Program-made: the position numbers and the translations under genes | In this document: positions 46,145 to 54,440 of the stretch, piece by piece | Layout: every line of letters begins with the position of its first letter | Position numbering within the stretch: position 1 is the first letter of the stretch | Notes under the pieces: generated by a model | What the model saw: the letters and a program-made list of their open reading frames with translations, nothing else | Databases searched by the model: none | What the model was told of the DNA's origin: nothing | Assembly: GCA_033763995.1 (NCBI GenBank) | Contig: JANRJL010000095.1 | Location: forward strand, 1-64,000 | Source of the DNA: GCA-2737725 sp033763995 | GTDB taxonomy: Bacteria > Pseudomonadota > Alphaproteobacteria > Rhodospirillales > Rhodospirillaceae | Length of the DNA stretch: 64,000 nucleotides | Direction: 5' to 3'

Positions 46145-47305
46145 ATGCCGTCCACCTCCAAAGTTTGCCTGCAAGTCCTGCCCGCGCTGGTGACCGGCGG
46201 GGTCGAGCGCGGCACCATCGACGTGGCTCAGGCCCTGGCGGCGGCCGGCTGGACGGCCCTGGTGGCGTCCAGCGGCGGGCCCATGACGCGCGAGTTGGAG
46301 CGCGTCGGGGCGCGGCATATCGCGCTGCCCCTGAAGACCAAGAACCCGCTGGCCCTTCGGCGCAATGCCCGGCGCATCGCCGAGGTCGTGAAATCCAATC
46401 ATGTCTCGCTGATTCATGCGCGGTCGCGGGCCCCGGCTTGGAGTGCCCGCGCCGCCGCGCGCGAGATGGGCATTCCTTTCGTGACGACCTTTCACGGCGT
46501 TTACGACCTGGGCCCCTTCGGTGTGAAGAAGTTTTACAATCGCGTCATGGCGGCGGGCGATCGCGTCATCGCGATTTCCGAGTTCATTCGCGATCATCTG
46601 ATGCGCGAATACGACGTGGCGGTCGAGCGCATCCGGCTGATTCATCGCGGCGTCGACCTGACCCAATTCGACCCGGCTCGGGTGGCGCCAGTGCGGCTGA
46701 TTCAGTTGGCGCAAAAGTGGCGGCTGATGGATTCGCTGCCCACCATCATCTTGCCGGGGCGGCTGTCGGGCTGGAAAGGCCACCGCTTATTGATCGAGGC
46801 CCTGGCCGTGATGAAATCGCGCGGCCTCGCGCAACTGCGCTGCATGATGGTGGGCCAGGGCGAAACGCCCGGCACGGCGGCAGCCCTCGAGTCCCACGCG
46901 GAGTCTCACGGCGTCGGCGGTTGGGTGCAAATCGTCGAGGACTGCAACGACCTGCCCGCCGCCTACATGGTCAGCGACGTCGTGGTGTCGGCGTCGACCC
47001 GGCCCGAGGCCTTCGGGCGCGTGGTCGCCGAAGGCCAAGCCCTGGGACGGCCGGTCGTCGCCCCGGCGCATGGCGCCGCTCAGGAAATCATCGAGCCCGG
47101 CGTCACCGGCTGGCTGTTCACGCCGGGCGACGCGGTGTCCCTGGCCGATGCCATCGAGCGTGCCCTGAAGCTGACGCGCGAAGAGCGCGAGCGCATCGCA
47201 TCACGCGCCATCGAGCGCGTGCGGGCGAAGTTCGACAAGGCCGACATGTGCGCCAAGACCATCGCCGTCTATGACGAAGTTCTGGCCGTGAAGCCGCCGA
47301 CATGA
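46145..47305 (+). CDS. Glycosyltransferase family 4 protein
   Basis: 386 residues with the GT-B fold. The N-terminal acceptor domain opens LQVLPALVTGGVERGTIDVA. The C-terminal donor domain includes LPGRLSGWKGHRLLIEAL and the conserved E-x7-E region RPEAFGRVVAEGQALGRPVV. It is probably an LPS or capsule sugar transferase; donor and acceptor unknown. The following gene is a GT9 transferase, so the two may act in the same surface glycan pathway, but a palindromic repeat separates them. Confidence 0.9.
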   Translation: MPSTSKVCLQVLPALVTGGVERGTIDVAQALAAAGWTALVASSGGPMTRELERVGARHIALPLKTKNPLALRRNARRIAEVVKSNHVSLIHARSRAPAWSARAAAREMGIPFVTTFHGVYDLGPFGVKKFYNRVMAAGDRVIAISEFIRDHLMREYDVAVERIRLIHRGVDLTQFDPARVAPVRLIQLAQKWRLMDSLPTIILPGRLSGWKGHRLLIEALAVMKSRGLAQLRCMMVGQGETPGTAAALESHAESHGVGGWVQIVEDCNDLPAAYMVSDVVVSASTRPEAFGRVVAEGQALGRPVVAPAHGAAQEIIEPGVTGWLFTPGDAVSLADAIERALKLTREERERIASRAIERVRAKFDKADMCAKTIAVYDEVLAVKPPT

Positions 47306-47307
47306 TC

Positions 47308-47433
47308 CTAGTGGAGCGGATGTCAAATCCAGAGCTCCACTAGAAACATATGGTTAGGAATGGTCCTGATGATTCTAACATTCGCAAGATCGTGCGCCGA
47401 AATGGGATGCGAATGTTAGAATCGGACCACTAG
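47308..47433. repeat. Double palindromic repeat element, copy 2
   Basis: CTAGTGGAGC...GCTCCACTAG (47308-47343) encloses GGATGTCAAATCC. A second dyad runs from TGGTCC-GATTCTAACATTCGCA to TGCGAATGTTAGAATC-GGACCACTAG (about 47361-47433). Both word sets match copy 1 at 38242-38406, in shuffled order. It fills the gap between the two glycosyltransferase genes. Confidence 0.7.
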
Positions 47434-47440
47434 CCGCGCC

Positions 47441-48403
47441 ATGAGCGAGGCGATCCTCGTCATCTGCCCGCGACGCCCCGCGCGCCTGGTTCAGGCCATG
47501 AGCGCCCTGGCGGCCCTGCGCGCCCATCACAAAACCGCGCGGTTGATCGGTTTGGTGGCGCCGGAATGCTTGTTCATCGCCAAGGCGTTGCCTTACTTCG
47601 ACGAACTGTGGCCTGATCCGCGCGCGTCGACGTGGGATTTGCGTCGAACCTGGGAACTCCGCGCCGAATTGCGCTCAATCCCCTTTGCGCGCGTCTATGA
47701 CTTCGAGCACTCCCGCACCTCGGCGCTTTATTTCCGGTTGATGCACGGCTGGCGTCTCGCGCCCGAGGCGCTGGCGAAGATTCCCTGGTCCGGCGACGTG
47801 CCGGGCACGGCGCTGTACCACGACAAGCCTCGCAAGACCGGCATGCACGTCATGGATCGCCTCCAGGATCAATTGCGCGCGGCGGGCGTCTATGAATTTC
47901 TGCCCGCCGACGTGTCGTGGGCGGCGCGTCAGGTGCGCGAGTTCAGCGCGCCGTTTCGCATGAATCAGCCCTTCGCCATTGTCTGCCTCGACAGCGAGAG
48001 CGGCGAGACTTGGCCCGTGGAGCGCACCGCGGCCCTGGCCGAGTGGCTGGCCAGCCGCAAGTTGACGCCGCTGCTGGTGGGCTTTCGCGATCATGCCGAC
48101 ACCGCCGAGCGCATTACCCAGCGCTGCCCCGATGCCATCGACATCACCGGCAAGGCCCCGGTGATCGACACGGTGTTCCTGGCCTGGGCCGCCGTCGCGG
48201 CCGTGGGCGGGGACTGCGCGGCCATGCACCTTGCGGCCACCGCCAACTGCCGCTGCGTCATCCTATACGGCGCGGGCTCTGACCCGGCCGTCCATGGACC
48301 GCGCGGCCAGCGTGTCCAGGTGTTGCACCGCGCCCATCTGGCCGAGATTCCCACCTCGGAAATCCTTGCGCTGCTTGGCGATTTGGGCGCCGGCGATGCC
48401 TAG
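47441..48403 (+). CDS. Glycosyltransferase family 9 (heptosyltransferase-like) protein
   Basis: 320 residues. ILVICPRRPARLVQAMSALA at the N-terminus and the C-terminal donor site (VGGDCAAMHLAATANCRCVI, then LYGAGSDPAVHGP) match the GT9 fold of LPS heptosyltransferases. The donor-site pattern D-x-A-x-M-H-x-A is present. It probably adds heptose or a related sugar to the LPS core. It stands between the GT4 gene and thrS. Confidence 0.85.
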   Translation: MSEAILVICPRRPARLVQAMSALAALRAHHKTARLIGLVAPECLFIAKALPYFDELWPDPRASTWDLRRTWELRAELRSIPFARVYDFEHSRTSALYFRLMHGWRLAPEALAKIPWSGDVPGTALYHDKPRKTGMHVMDRLQDQLRAAGVYEFLPADVSWAARQVREFSAPFRMNQPFAIVCLDSESGETWPVERTAALAEWLASRKLTPLLVGFRDHADTAERITQRCPDAIDITGKAPVIDTVFLAWAAVAAVGGDCAAMHLAATANCRCVILYGAGSDPAVHGPRGQRVQVLHRAHLAEIPTSEILALLGDLGAGDA

Positions 48404-48483
48404 CGGCGGGCCTCAGGCGCGTTGACTTCAAGGCCCGTACCCTTAGATTGCGCCCACTTTTGTGGTTTGGCGGCGAGCAGACA

Positions 48484-50394
48484 ATGGTTGCGATTACCCT
48501 CCCCGACGGCAGCGTGCGGCGCTATGACGGCGCCATCACCGGCGAAGCGTTGGCGGCCGATATCGGCCCCGGCCTGGCCAAGGCCGCGCTGGCGGTGAAG
48601 ATCAACGGCGAGATGCGCGATCTTTCGCGCCCCATCGACGCCGACGCCGCGGTTGCGATCGTCACCAAGAAGGACCCCGACGCGCTGGAACTGCTGCGTC
48701 ACGACGCCGCTCACGTCATGGCGGAAGCGGTGCAGGAGCTGTTTCCGAAGACGCAAGTGACCATCGGCCCGGCCATCGAGAACGGCTTTTACTACGACTT
48801 CGCGCGCAACGAGCCCTTTACCCCCGACGATCTCGAACGCATCGAAGCCAAGATGCGCGAGATCGTGGACCGCGACGAGAAAATCGTGCGCGAGGAATGG
48901 CCGCGCGCCGACGCGATCAAGTACTTCAAGGGCATCGGCGAGGACTACAAGGCCGAGATCATCGAGAGCCTGCCGGCCTCCGAGCCCATCACCGTCTATA
49001 AACAAGGCAAGTGGCTCGACCTTTGTCGCGGCCCGCACCTGCCCTCCACCGGCAAACTCGGCAAGGCCTTCAAGTTGATGAAGCTGGCCGGAGCCTATTG
49101 GCGCGGCGATTCCAAGAACGAGATGCTGCAACGAATCTACGGCACGGCGTGGGGCGACGAGAAACAGCTCAAAGACTATTTGACCATGCTGGAAGAGGCC
49201 GAGAAGCGCGACCATCGCCGCCTCGGCAAGGAGATGGACCTGTTCCATCTGCAGGAAGAGGCCCAGGGCGCGGTGTTCTGGCACCCCAAGGGCTGGGCGG
49301 GTTACCGCAGTCTGCAGATGTACATGAGACAACGCCTCGAGGCGGCGGGCTACGTCGAGGTCAACACGCCCATGCTGGTGGACAGCGTGCTGTGGCAGAA
49401 ATCGGGCCACTGGGACAAGTTCCGCCAGAACATGTTCATTTCGGAATCGGAAGAGCGCCCGCTGGCGATCAAGCCCATGAACTGTCCCTGCCACGTGCAG
49501 ATCTACAACCAGGGCATCAAGAGCTACCGCGACCTGCCGCTGCGCATGGCCGAGTTCGGCGCTTGCCACCGCAACGAGCCCTCGGGCGCCTTGCACGGCC
49601 TGATGCGCGTGCGCGCCTTCGTGCAGGACGACGCGCACATTTTTTGCACCGAAGAACAAGTGAAGTCCGAGACCAAAAACTTCATCGAGCTGTTGCGCAC
49701 GGTCTACAAGGACCTGGGTTTCGACGAAGTGAAGGTGAAATTCTCCGACCGGCCGCCGGTGCGCGCGGGCTCCGACGAGGTGTGGGACCGCGCCGAGAAC
49801 GCCCTGAAAGAAGCCACGGCGGCGGCGGGCCTGGCGTGGGATTTGAACCCCGGCGAGGGCGCCTTTTACGGCCCCAAGCTGGAATTCGTGCTGCGCGACG
49901 CCATCGGGCGCGACTGGCAGTGCGGCACGCTGCAGGCGGATTTCGTGCTGCCGGAGCGACTCGACGCCGAGTATGTCGGCGAGGACGGCGCCAAACATCG
50001 CCCCGTCATGCTGCATCGCGCCATTTTGGGCTCCTTCGAGCGCTTCATGGGCATCCTGATCGAGAACTACGCGGGCAAGCTGCCCCTGTGGTTGACCCCT
50101 CTGCAGGTGGTGGTGGCGACCATTACCAGCGACGCCAATGGCTATGCCGAAGGCGTGGCCAAGGCCTTACGCGGCGCCGGTTTGCGGGTGGAAACCGACC
50201 TGCGCAACGAGAAGATCAACTACAAGGTGCGCGAACATTCGCTGGCCAAAGTGCCGCTGATGGCCGTGGTGGGGCGCAAGGAAGCCGAGGAGGGTACGCT
50301 CGCCCTGCGGCGGTTGGGCGGCAACGCCCAAGAAATCCTTGCCTTGGCCGAGGCCACCGATAGACTCACGGCCGAGTGCGCCATGCCGGGTTAG
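48484..50394 (+). CDS. thrS: Threonyl-tRNA synthetase
   Basis: 636 residues. The order is TGS domain (1-60, VAITLPDGSVRRYDG), editing/SAD domain with HDAAHVMAEAV, catalytic class II core with zinc-binding MNCPCHVQIYNQG and RNEPSGALHGLMRVRAF, and an anticodon-binding domain from about 540. It is full length. It charges tRNA-Thr. It is followed by infC after 91 nt, the thrS-infC order seen in many bacteria. I see no T-box in front. Confidence 0.97.
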   Translation: MVAITLPDGSVRRYDGAITGEALAADIGPGLAKAALAVKINGEMRDLSRPIDADAAVAIVTKKDPDALELLRHDAAHVMAEAVQELFPKTQVTIGPAIENGFYYDFARNEPFTPDDLERIEAKMREIVDRDEKIVREEWPRADAIKYFKGIGEDYKAEIIESLPASEPITVYKQGKWLDLCRGPHLPSTGKLGKAFKLMKLAGAYWRGDSKNEMLQRIYGTAWGDEKQLKDYLTMLEEAEKRDHRRLGKEMDLFHLQEEAQGAVFWHPKGWAGYRSLQMYMRQRLEAAGYVEVNTPMLVDSVLWQKSGHWDKFRQNMFISESEERPLAIKPMNCPCHVQIYNQGIKSYRDLPLRMAEFGACHRNEPSGALHGLMRVRAFVQDDAHIFCTEEQVKSETKNFIELLRTVYKDLGFDEVKVKFSDRPPVRAGSDEVWDRAENALKEATAAAGLAWDLNPGEGAFYGPKLEFVLRDAIGRDWQCGTLQADFVLPERLDAEYVGEDGAKHRPVMLHRAILGSFERFMGILIENYAGKLPLWLTPLQVVVATITSDANGYAEGVAKALRGAGLRVETDLRNEKINYKVREHSLAKVPLMAVVGRKEAEEGTLALRRLGGNAQEILALAEATDRLTAECAMPG

Positions 50395-50485
50395 CCCGGA
50401 TTTTCACGTCATTTCAGGCGACTGGAAGAGGAACCGCGTTCCTCGGCGTGGCCACGTTGGATAAACCACAAGAGGAGACTGCGAC

Positions 50486-51025
50486 ATCGCTCGTTTCGAC
50501 CAGAAGAATGCGCCGCCCAAAGACGATGGGCCGCGCGTTAACCACCAGATCGACGCCCGCACGGTGCGCTTGATCGGATTTGACGGCGCCAACCTCGGCG
50601 TCGTGGACCGCGACACCGCCATCCGCAAAGCCGACGAAGCCGGATACGACCTGGTGGAGATTTCCCCGGGCGCTTCGCCCCCTGTCTGCAAGATCCTCGA
50701 CCTTGGCAAGTACAAGTACGAGCTTCAGAAGAAGGAAAACGAGGCGAAGAAAAAGCAGAAGGTCATCGAGGTCAAGGAACTCAAGGTACGGCCCACCATC
50801 GGCGCCCACGACTACGAGGTCAAAATGCGCGCCATGAACCGCTTTCTCGAGGAAGGCGACAAGGTGAAGATCACGCTTCGGTTTCGCGGCCGCGAGATGA
50901 TGCACCAGGAACTCGGCACCGTGTTGCTCAATCGCATCCGCAAGGACGTCGAGGAGAAGGCGAAGGTCGAGCAGGAGCCCCGCATGGAAGGCCGTCAGGT
51001 CATCATGGTGTTCGCGCCGAAGTAA
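50486..51025 (+). CDS. infC: Translation initiation factor IF-3, AUC start codon
   Basis: 179 residues. I start it at ATC 50486: GAGGAG lies 8 nt upstream, and the reading frame gives IARFDQKNAPPKDDGPRVNH, the usual IF-3 N-terminus. The first standard start (GTG 50564) would cut off 26 residues, including that region. Markers are VRLIGFDGANLGVVDRDTAI, EVKELKVRPTIGAHDYEVK and the C-terminal FRGREMMHQELG. IF-3 rejects non-standard start codons, and rare starts on infC give autogenous repression in Escherichia coli (AUU); the same logic should apply here. Confidence 0.95.
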   Translation: MARFDQKNAPPKDDGPRVNHQIDARTVRLIGFDGANLGVVDRDTAIRKADEAGYDLVEISPGASPPVCKILDLGKYKYELQKKENEAKKKQKVIEVKELKVRPTIGAHDYEVKMRAMNRFLEEGDKVKITLRFRGREMMHQELGTVLLNRIRKDVEEKAKVEQEPRMEGRQVIMVFAPK

Positions 51026-51102
51026 CCGCTTTTTTCGTCTAAAGATCGCTCAACGGCGCGGCAGGCCTCGGCTTCCGCGCCGTTGGCGTCACTGGGGCAA
51101 TC

Positions 51103-51131
51103 TTGACGTCTATACGCTTAAGCCGTATATT
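51103..51131 (+). promoter_or_regulatory. HigBA promoter with operator in the spacer
   Basis: TTGACG (51103-51108), a 17-nt spacer and TATATT (51126-51131) make a good sigma-70 promoter. The dyad TATACG-CTTAAGC-CGTATA (51111-51129) fills the spacer and overlaps the -10. The expected transcription start is at or within 1-2 nt of the higB ATG (51138), so the message would be leaderless. Confidence 0.75.
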
Positions 51132-51137
51132 GGACGA

Positions 51138-51485
51138 ATGCAGAATCGCCCGGTCCAACTCTGGGAATCTCCGCTCTTTATCAAGTGGGCGGCCGAGGTT
51201 TGGTCGCCCGAGGAGAAAGCGGATTTCATGTCCTTCGTGGCGCTCAACCCCTTGGCCGGCGCCATCGTGCCGGGGACCAGCGGCGTGCGCAAAGTCAGAT
51301 GGTCGGTGGCCGGCCGAGGCAAGAGCTATGGAGTTCGCGTGATTTATTATTTCGCGACAGTCAACGTGCCGCTTTATTTGATCTTTGGCTACTCGAAGAC
51401 TGAAAAAGCCGATCTTTCTCAGAAAGACAAGAAGTCATTGAAAGAAGCGGTCGCGCGCATCAAGAAGACATGGAGGAACCCGTGA
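51138..51485 (+). CDS. higB: RelE/HigB-family toxin
   Basis: 115 residues of the RelE/HigB fold: LVPGTSGVRKVRW-type core (here IVPGTSGVRKVRWSVAGRGK), GVRVIYYFATVNVPLYLIFG, then YSKTEKADLSQKDKKSLKEA. It likely cleaves mRNA on the ribosome. The toxin gene precedes the antitoxin, as in HigBA loci. No Shine-Dalgarno is visible and the promoter lies directly before the ATG. It is located between infC and rpmI, which are usually adjacent. Confidence 0.88.
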   Translation: MQNRPVQLWESPLFIKWAAEVWSPEEKADFMSFVALNPLAGAIVPGTSGVRKVRWSVAGRGKSYGVRVIYYFATVNVPLYLIFGYSKTEKADLSQKDKKSLKEAVARIKKTWRNP

Positions 51486-51778
51486 CTCGGAAAAGAAACG
51501 TCGCAAAGCAAATCGTCGCGGCGATGGAGTGGGCGGCCTTGCACGCCGAAGGCAAGGCGAAGGGCGGTCGCCTGACCGTGATTTACGTGCCCGACGTCAA
51601 GGACATCCGCGCCAGACTTAGTCTTTCGCAGTCTCAATTCGCCAAGCGTTTCGGCTTGAACGTGCGCACCGTGCAAGACTGGGAACAGGGACGAAAAGTG
51701 CCCGATCAACCCGCCCGGGTCCTTTTGCGCGTGATCGAAAAGAATCCCGCCGCAGTATCCAGGGCGCTGGCGATCTGA
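51482..51778 (+). CDS. higA: XRE-family antitoxin of the HigBA-like pair
   Basis: 98 residues from GTG 51482, which overlaps the toxin stop (GTGA) and has GGAGG six bases upstream; an ATG at 51470 is in frame but lies before that signal. The C-terminal HTH is DIRARLSLSQSQFAKRFGLN followed by VRTVQDWEQGRKVP, the HigA/MqsA-like type. The N-terminal 45 residues should bind the toxin. It probably represses its own promoter through the dyad at 51111-51129. Confidence 0.88.
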   Translation: MTRKRNVAKQIVAAMEWAALHAEGKAKGGRLTVIYVPDVKDIRARLSLSQSQFAKRFGLNVRTVQDWEQGRKVPDQPARVLLRVIEKNPAAVSRALAI

Positions 51779-51851
51779 ATTTTTCCCGGTGGGCGGCGAC
51801 TGCTTTGGTCGCTACGTTCGGCATCGACGGAACTGAAAGCAAACACAGGAG

Positions 51852-52328
51852 ATGATGGCGATGAAAATTCTTTCCATAATGACGATGGTGGTCGGCATAG
51901 GCATGGTCGGTGCCGTGTCGGCGCAAACCGCCGATGAAAAAACCAAGGCGCGCGAGCAGATCTGGGTGAAGGAGCAGGCGATCTATCAAGGCCGCTCGCA
52001 GGGGGCCTTGGCCTACTACGTCGAGAACGCCTCGCCCCACTACGTCGGCTGGCCGCCCTCGGCCGCCAAGCCCTTGGCGCTCGACGGCCTGAAGGGCGAT
52101 TCGCGGCGCATGGTCGGGCAGAACAAGGAGAAACTCACCATGGAGCTGATGGACTTCACCCTGCACGGCGACACGGCGGTGATCTACTACCTCAATCACC
52201 GCACCATGCGCCCCGACGGGACCGCCGTGGACGAGAAGTTCGAGAATATCCACGTCTGGGTCCGCGACGGCGCCGACTGGAAGATCGTGGGGGCCATGTC
52301 ACGGCTCGCGCCGCCGCGCAAATCGTAG
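51852..52328 (+). CDS. Exported SnoaL/DUF4440-like protein
   Basis: 158 residues. A signal peptide (MKILSIMTMVVGIGMVGAVS, cleaved after SAQ) leads to an NTF2-like alpha+beta domain (DTAVIYYLNHRTMRPDG, VHVWVRDGADWKIVGAMSRL-type end). DUF4440/SnoaL-like proteins of this size often bind small ligands; the role is unknown. AGGAG precedes the ATG. It is part of the insertion between infC and rpmI. Confidence 0.75.
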   Translation: MMAMKILSIMTMVVGIGMVGAVSAQTADEKTKAREQIWVKEQAIYQGRSQGALAYYVENASPHYVGWPPSAAKPLALDGLKGDSRRMVGQNKEKLTMELMDFTLHGDTAVIYYLNHRTMRPDGTAVDEKFENIHVWVRDGADWKIVGAMSRLAPPRKS

Positions 52329-52334
52329 GCGGAA

Positions 52335-52611
52335 ATTATACGTAAGCTATTGTTTTATATAAATAATAGATCATCAGAACCGACCGCGCGCGACGCCGGA
52401 AAAGGTTCACGACTCGGGGTCCAGGCGCTTGCGCCAAACCTTGCGCCCGGGAGGCCTTACCGGTATAAGCCGCGCCTTCCGGGCGTGTCCCGGAACGAAC
52501 GAGACGTGGGCTTCGGTTCACGGTTCATCGGTGGCCAGGCGAGGGCTAACTTGAAAGCCCAGGGCATGCCCATCCACCGCAAGCAACAACCCGACGCATA
52601 AGGAAACACAA
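52335..52611 (+). promoter_or_regulatory. Leader region of rpmI-rplT with hairpin
   Basis: A 283-bp gap. It opens with an AT-rich patch (52335-52372), suggesting a promoter. It then holds GGCGCTTGCGCC and a larger stem with CGCCCGG (52444-52450) pairing to CCGGGCG (52479-52485). L20 represses its own operon by binding leader RNA in several bacteria, so this structured leader is a candidate L20 target. AAGGAAA lies in front of rpmI. Confidence 0.4.
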
Positions 52612-52809
52612 ATGCCCAAGATGAAGACCAAGAGTTCGGTCAAGAAACGCTTTAAATTGACCGCCAAGGGCAAGGTCAAGGCGGGTGCCGCCTACAAGCG
52701 CCACCGCCTTCGCAACCGCTCGCAAAAGATGAAACGCACCGAACGCGGCACCTTCGTGTTGGATCCGTCCGACGCGCCGGCGATCAAGCGTCACATGCCT
52801 TACGGCTGA
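52612..52809 (+). CDS. rpmI: 50S ribosomal protein L35
   Basis: 65 residues, full length: MPKMKTKSSVKKRFKLTAKG at the N-terminus and KHLRNRSQK-type basic core (here RHRLRNRSQKMKRTERGTFV). It binds 23S rRNA. It precedes rplT by 41 nt. Confidence 0.98.
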   Translation: MPKMKTKSSVKKRFKLTAKGKVKAGAAYKRHRLRNRSQKMKRTERGTFVLDPSDAPAIKRHMPYG

Positions 52810-52850
52810 GACACCGACGTTCAGAACCAGCATCATCGAGGAGCACACCC

Positions 52851-53204
52851 ATGGCCCGCGTCAAACGGGGCGTCACCAAGCGCGCCCGCCACCAAAAAGT
52901 TCTCAAGGCCGCCAAAGGATATGTCGGCCGCAATTCCAAGACCTACAAAACCGCCAAGCATCGCCTTGAGCACGGCTTGCAGTTCGCTTACCGCGACCGC
53001 CGCCGCAAGAAGCGCGATTACCGCGGTTTGTGGATTCAGCGCATCAACGCCGGCGTGCGCGCGTTCGGGATGACCTATTCCCGATTTATCAGCGGGCTCA
53101 AGAAGGCGGGCGTGGAACTGGATCGCAAAGTTCTGTCCGATCTCGCCGTTCGCGAGCCCGAGACTTTCGCGGGCCTGGTGAAACAGGCTCAGGCGGCTCT
53201 CTAA
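52851..53204 (+). CDS. rplT: 50S ribosomal protein L20
   Basis: 117 residues, full length. MARVKRGVTKRARHQKVLKA is the N-terminal RNA-binding arm. YRGLWIQRINAGVRAFGMTY and SRFISGLKKAGVELDRKVLS form the globular part. It is an early 50S assembly protein and in other bacteria the autogenous repressor of the L35-L20 message. Confidence 0.98.
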   Translation: MARVKRGVTKRARHQKVLKAAKGYVGRNSKTYKTAKHRLEHGLQFAYRDRRRKKRDYRGLWIQRINAGVRAFGMTYSRFISGLKKAGVELDRKVLSDLAVREPETFAGLVKQAQAAL

Positions 53205-53243
53205 TCGTCGTTCGCTCGATTTCGATCTGCACGCAGTTGAACG

Positions 53244-53301
53244 GGTCCCGCGCCGCGGGACCGCACGAAGGGGCCGCCGAGAGGCAGCCCCTTTCGTTTT
53301 T
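53244..53301 (+). terminator. Hairpin pair with terminator between rplT and pheS
   Basis: GGTCCCGC-GCC-GCGGGACC (53244-53262) is followed by AAGGGGC (53268-53274) pairing with GCCCCTT (53287-53293) and TCGTTTTT. The second stem and T-run look like an intrinsic terminator 60 nt before pheS. It would end the rplT transcript or act as an attenuator for pheST. Confidence 0.7.
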
Positions 53302-53360
53302 CAACTGATGCCCGCCCAAGAGAACATGACCCAAGCGGGCACAAGACGACGGATAGAAAG

Positions 53361-54440
53361 ATGAACACCGAGATCGATACCCTCCGCGCCGAATTGCTCA
53401 CCGCCGTGACCGCCGCTGCCGATGCGCCGGCGCTGGAAGCCGTGCGCGTCGACGCGCTGGGCAAAAAAGGGCGCATCACCGGGCTCATGAAGGGCCTGGG
53501 CGCCATGGACCCCGAGGCGCGCAAGGCCGCCGGCCAACGCCTCAACGTGCTCAAGGACGAAGTCGAGGCGGCCCTGCAGGCCCGCCGCGCGGCGCTGGAC
53601 GGCGCGGCGCTGGACGCCAAGCTCGCGGGCGAAACCATCGACGTGACGCTGCCCATTCGCCCCGAGGCCAAGGGCTCGCTGCATCCCATCACCCAAACCA
53701 TCGACGAGATCACCGCCATTTTCGGCAACATGGGCTTCACCGTGGCCGAGGGCCCCGACGTCGAGGACGACTTCCATAACTTCACGGCGCTCAATTTCCC
53801 GCCCGGCCATCCGGCGCGCGAGATGCACGACACGTTCTTCCTGCCGGCGGCGCCCGACGGAAACCGGTATCTGCTGCGCACGCACACCTCGCCGGTGCAG
53901 ATCCGCACCATGATGGGCCAGAAACCGCCCATCCGCGTGATCACGCCGGGGCGCACCTACCGCTGCGACTACGATATGACCCACACGCCGATGTTTCATC
54001 AGGTTGAACTGCTGGTGATCGACACGGTCACGCACATGGGCCACCTCAAAGGATGCCTTCAGGAGTTCCTGCGCGTCTTTTTCGGCGTCGACGACTTGCC
54101 GGTGCGTTTTCGCCCGTCGTTCTTTCCCTTCACGGAGCCGTCGGCCGAGGTGGACATCGGCTGCAGCCGTGCGGACGGTGAAATGAAGCTCGGCAATTAC
54201 GGCGACTGGCTGGAGATTCTGGGTTGCGGCATGGTGCACCCCAACGTGCTCAAGGCCTGCGGTCTCGACTCCGAGGTCTATCAGGGTTTCGCCGCCGGCA
54301 TGGGCGTGGAACGCCTGGCGATGCTCAAGTACGGCATCCCCGACCTGCGCACGTTCTTCGAGTCCGATTTGCGCTGGTTGCGTCACTACGGTTTTGCCGC
54401 CTTGGATGTGCCCTCGCTCACGGGAGGGCTCAACCGATGA
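53361..54440 (+). CDS. pheS: Phenylalanyl-tRNA synthetase alpha subunit
   Basis: 359 residues. The N-terminal coiled-coil (ELLTAVTAAADAPALEAVRV) recognises tRNA. The class II core holds the motif 2 region TYRCDYDMTHTPMFHQVELL and motif 3 GFAAGMGVERLAMLKYGIPD. It forms the alpha2-beta2 enzyme with PheT. The stop overlaps the pheT ATG (ATGA). Confidence 0.97.
   Translation: MNTEIDTLRAELLTAVTAAADAPALEAVRVDALGKKGRITGLMKGLGAMDPEARKAAGQRLNVLKDEVEAALQARRAALDGAALDAKLAGETIDVTLPIRPEAKGSLHPITQTIDEITAIFGNMGFTVAEGPDVEDDFHNFTALNFPPGHPAREMHDTFFLPAAPDGNRYLLRTHTSPVQIRTMMGQKPPIRVITPGRTYRCDYDMTHTPMFHQVELLVIDTVTHMGHLKGCLQEFLRVFFGVDDLPVRFRPSFFPFTEPSAEVDIGCSRADGEMKLGNYGDWLEILGCGMVHPNVLKACGLDSEVYQGFAAGMGVERLAMLKYGIPDLRTFFESDLRWLRHYGFAALDVPSLTGGLNR

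Noticed and set aside
48404..48483. Possible T-box or threonine leader before thrS
   Set aside because: The gap is only 80 bp, with no T-box consensus, terminator or Thr-rich leader.
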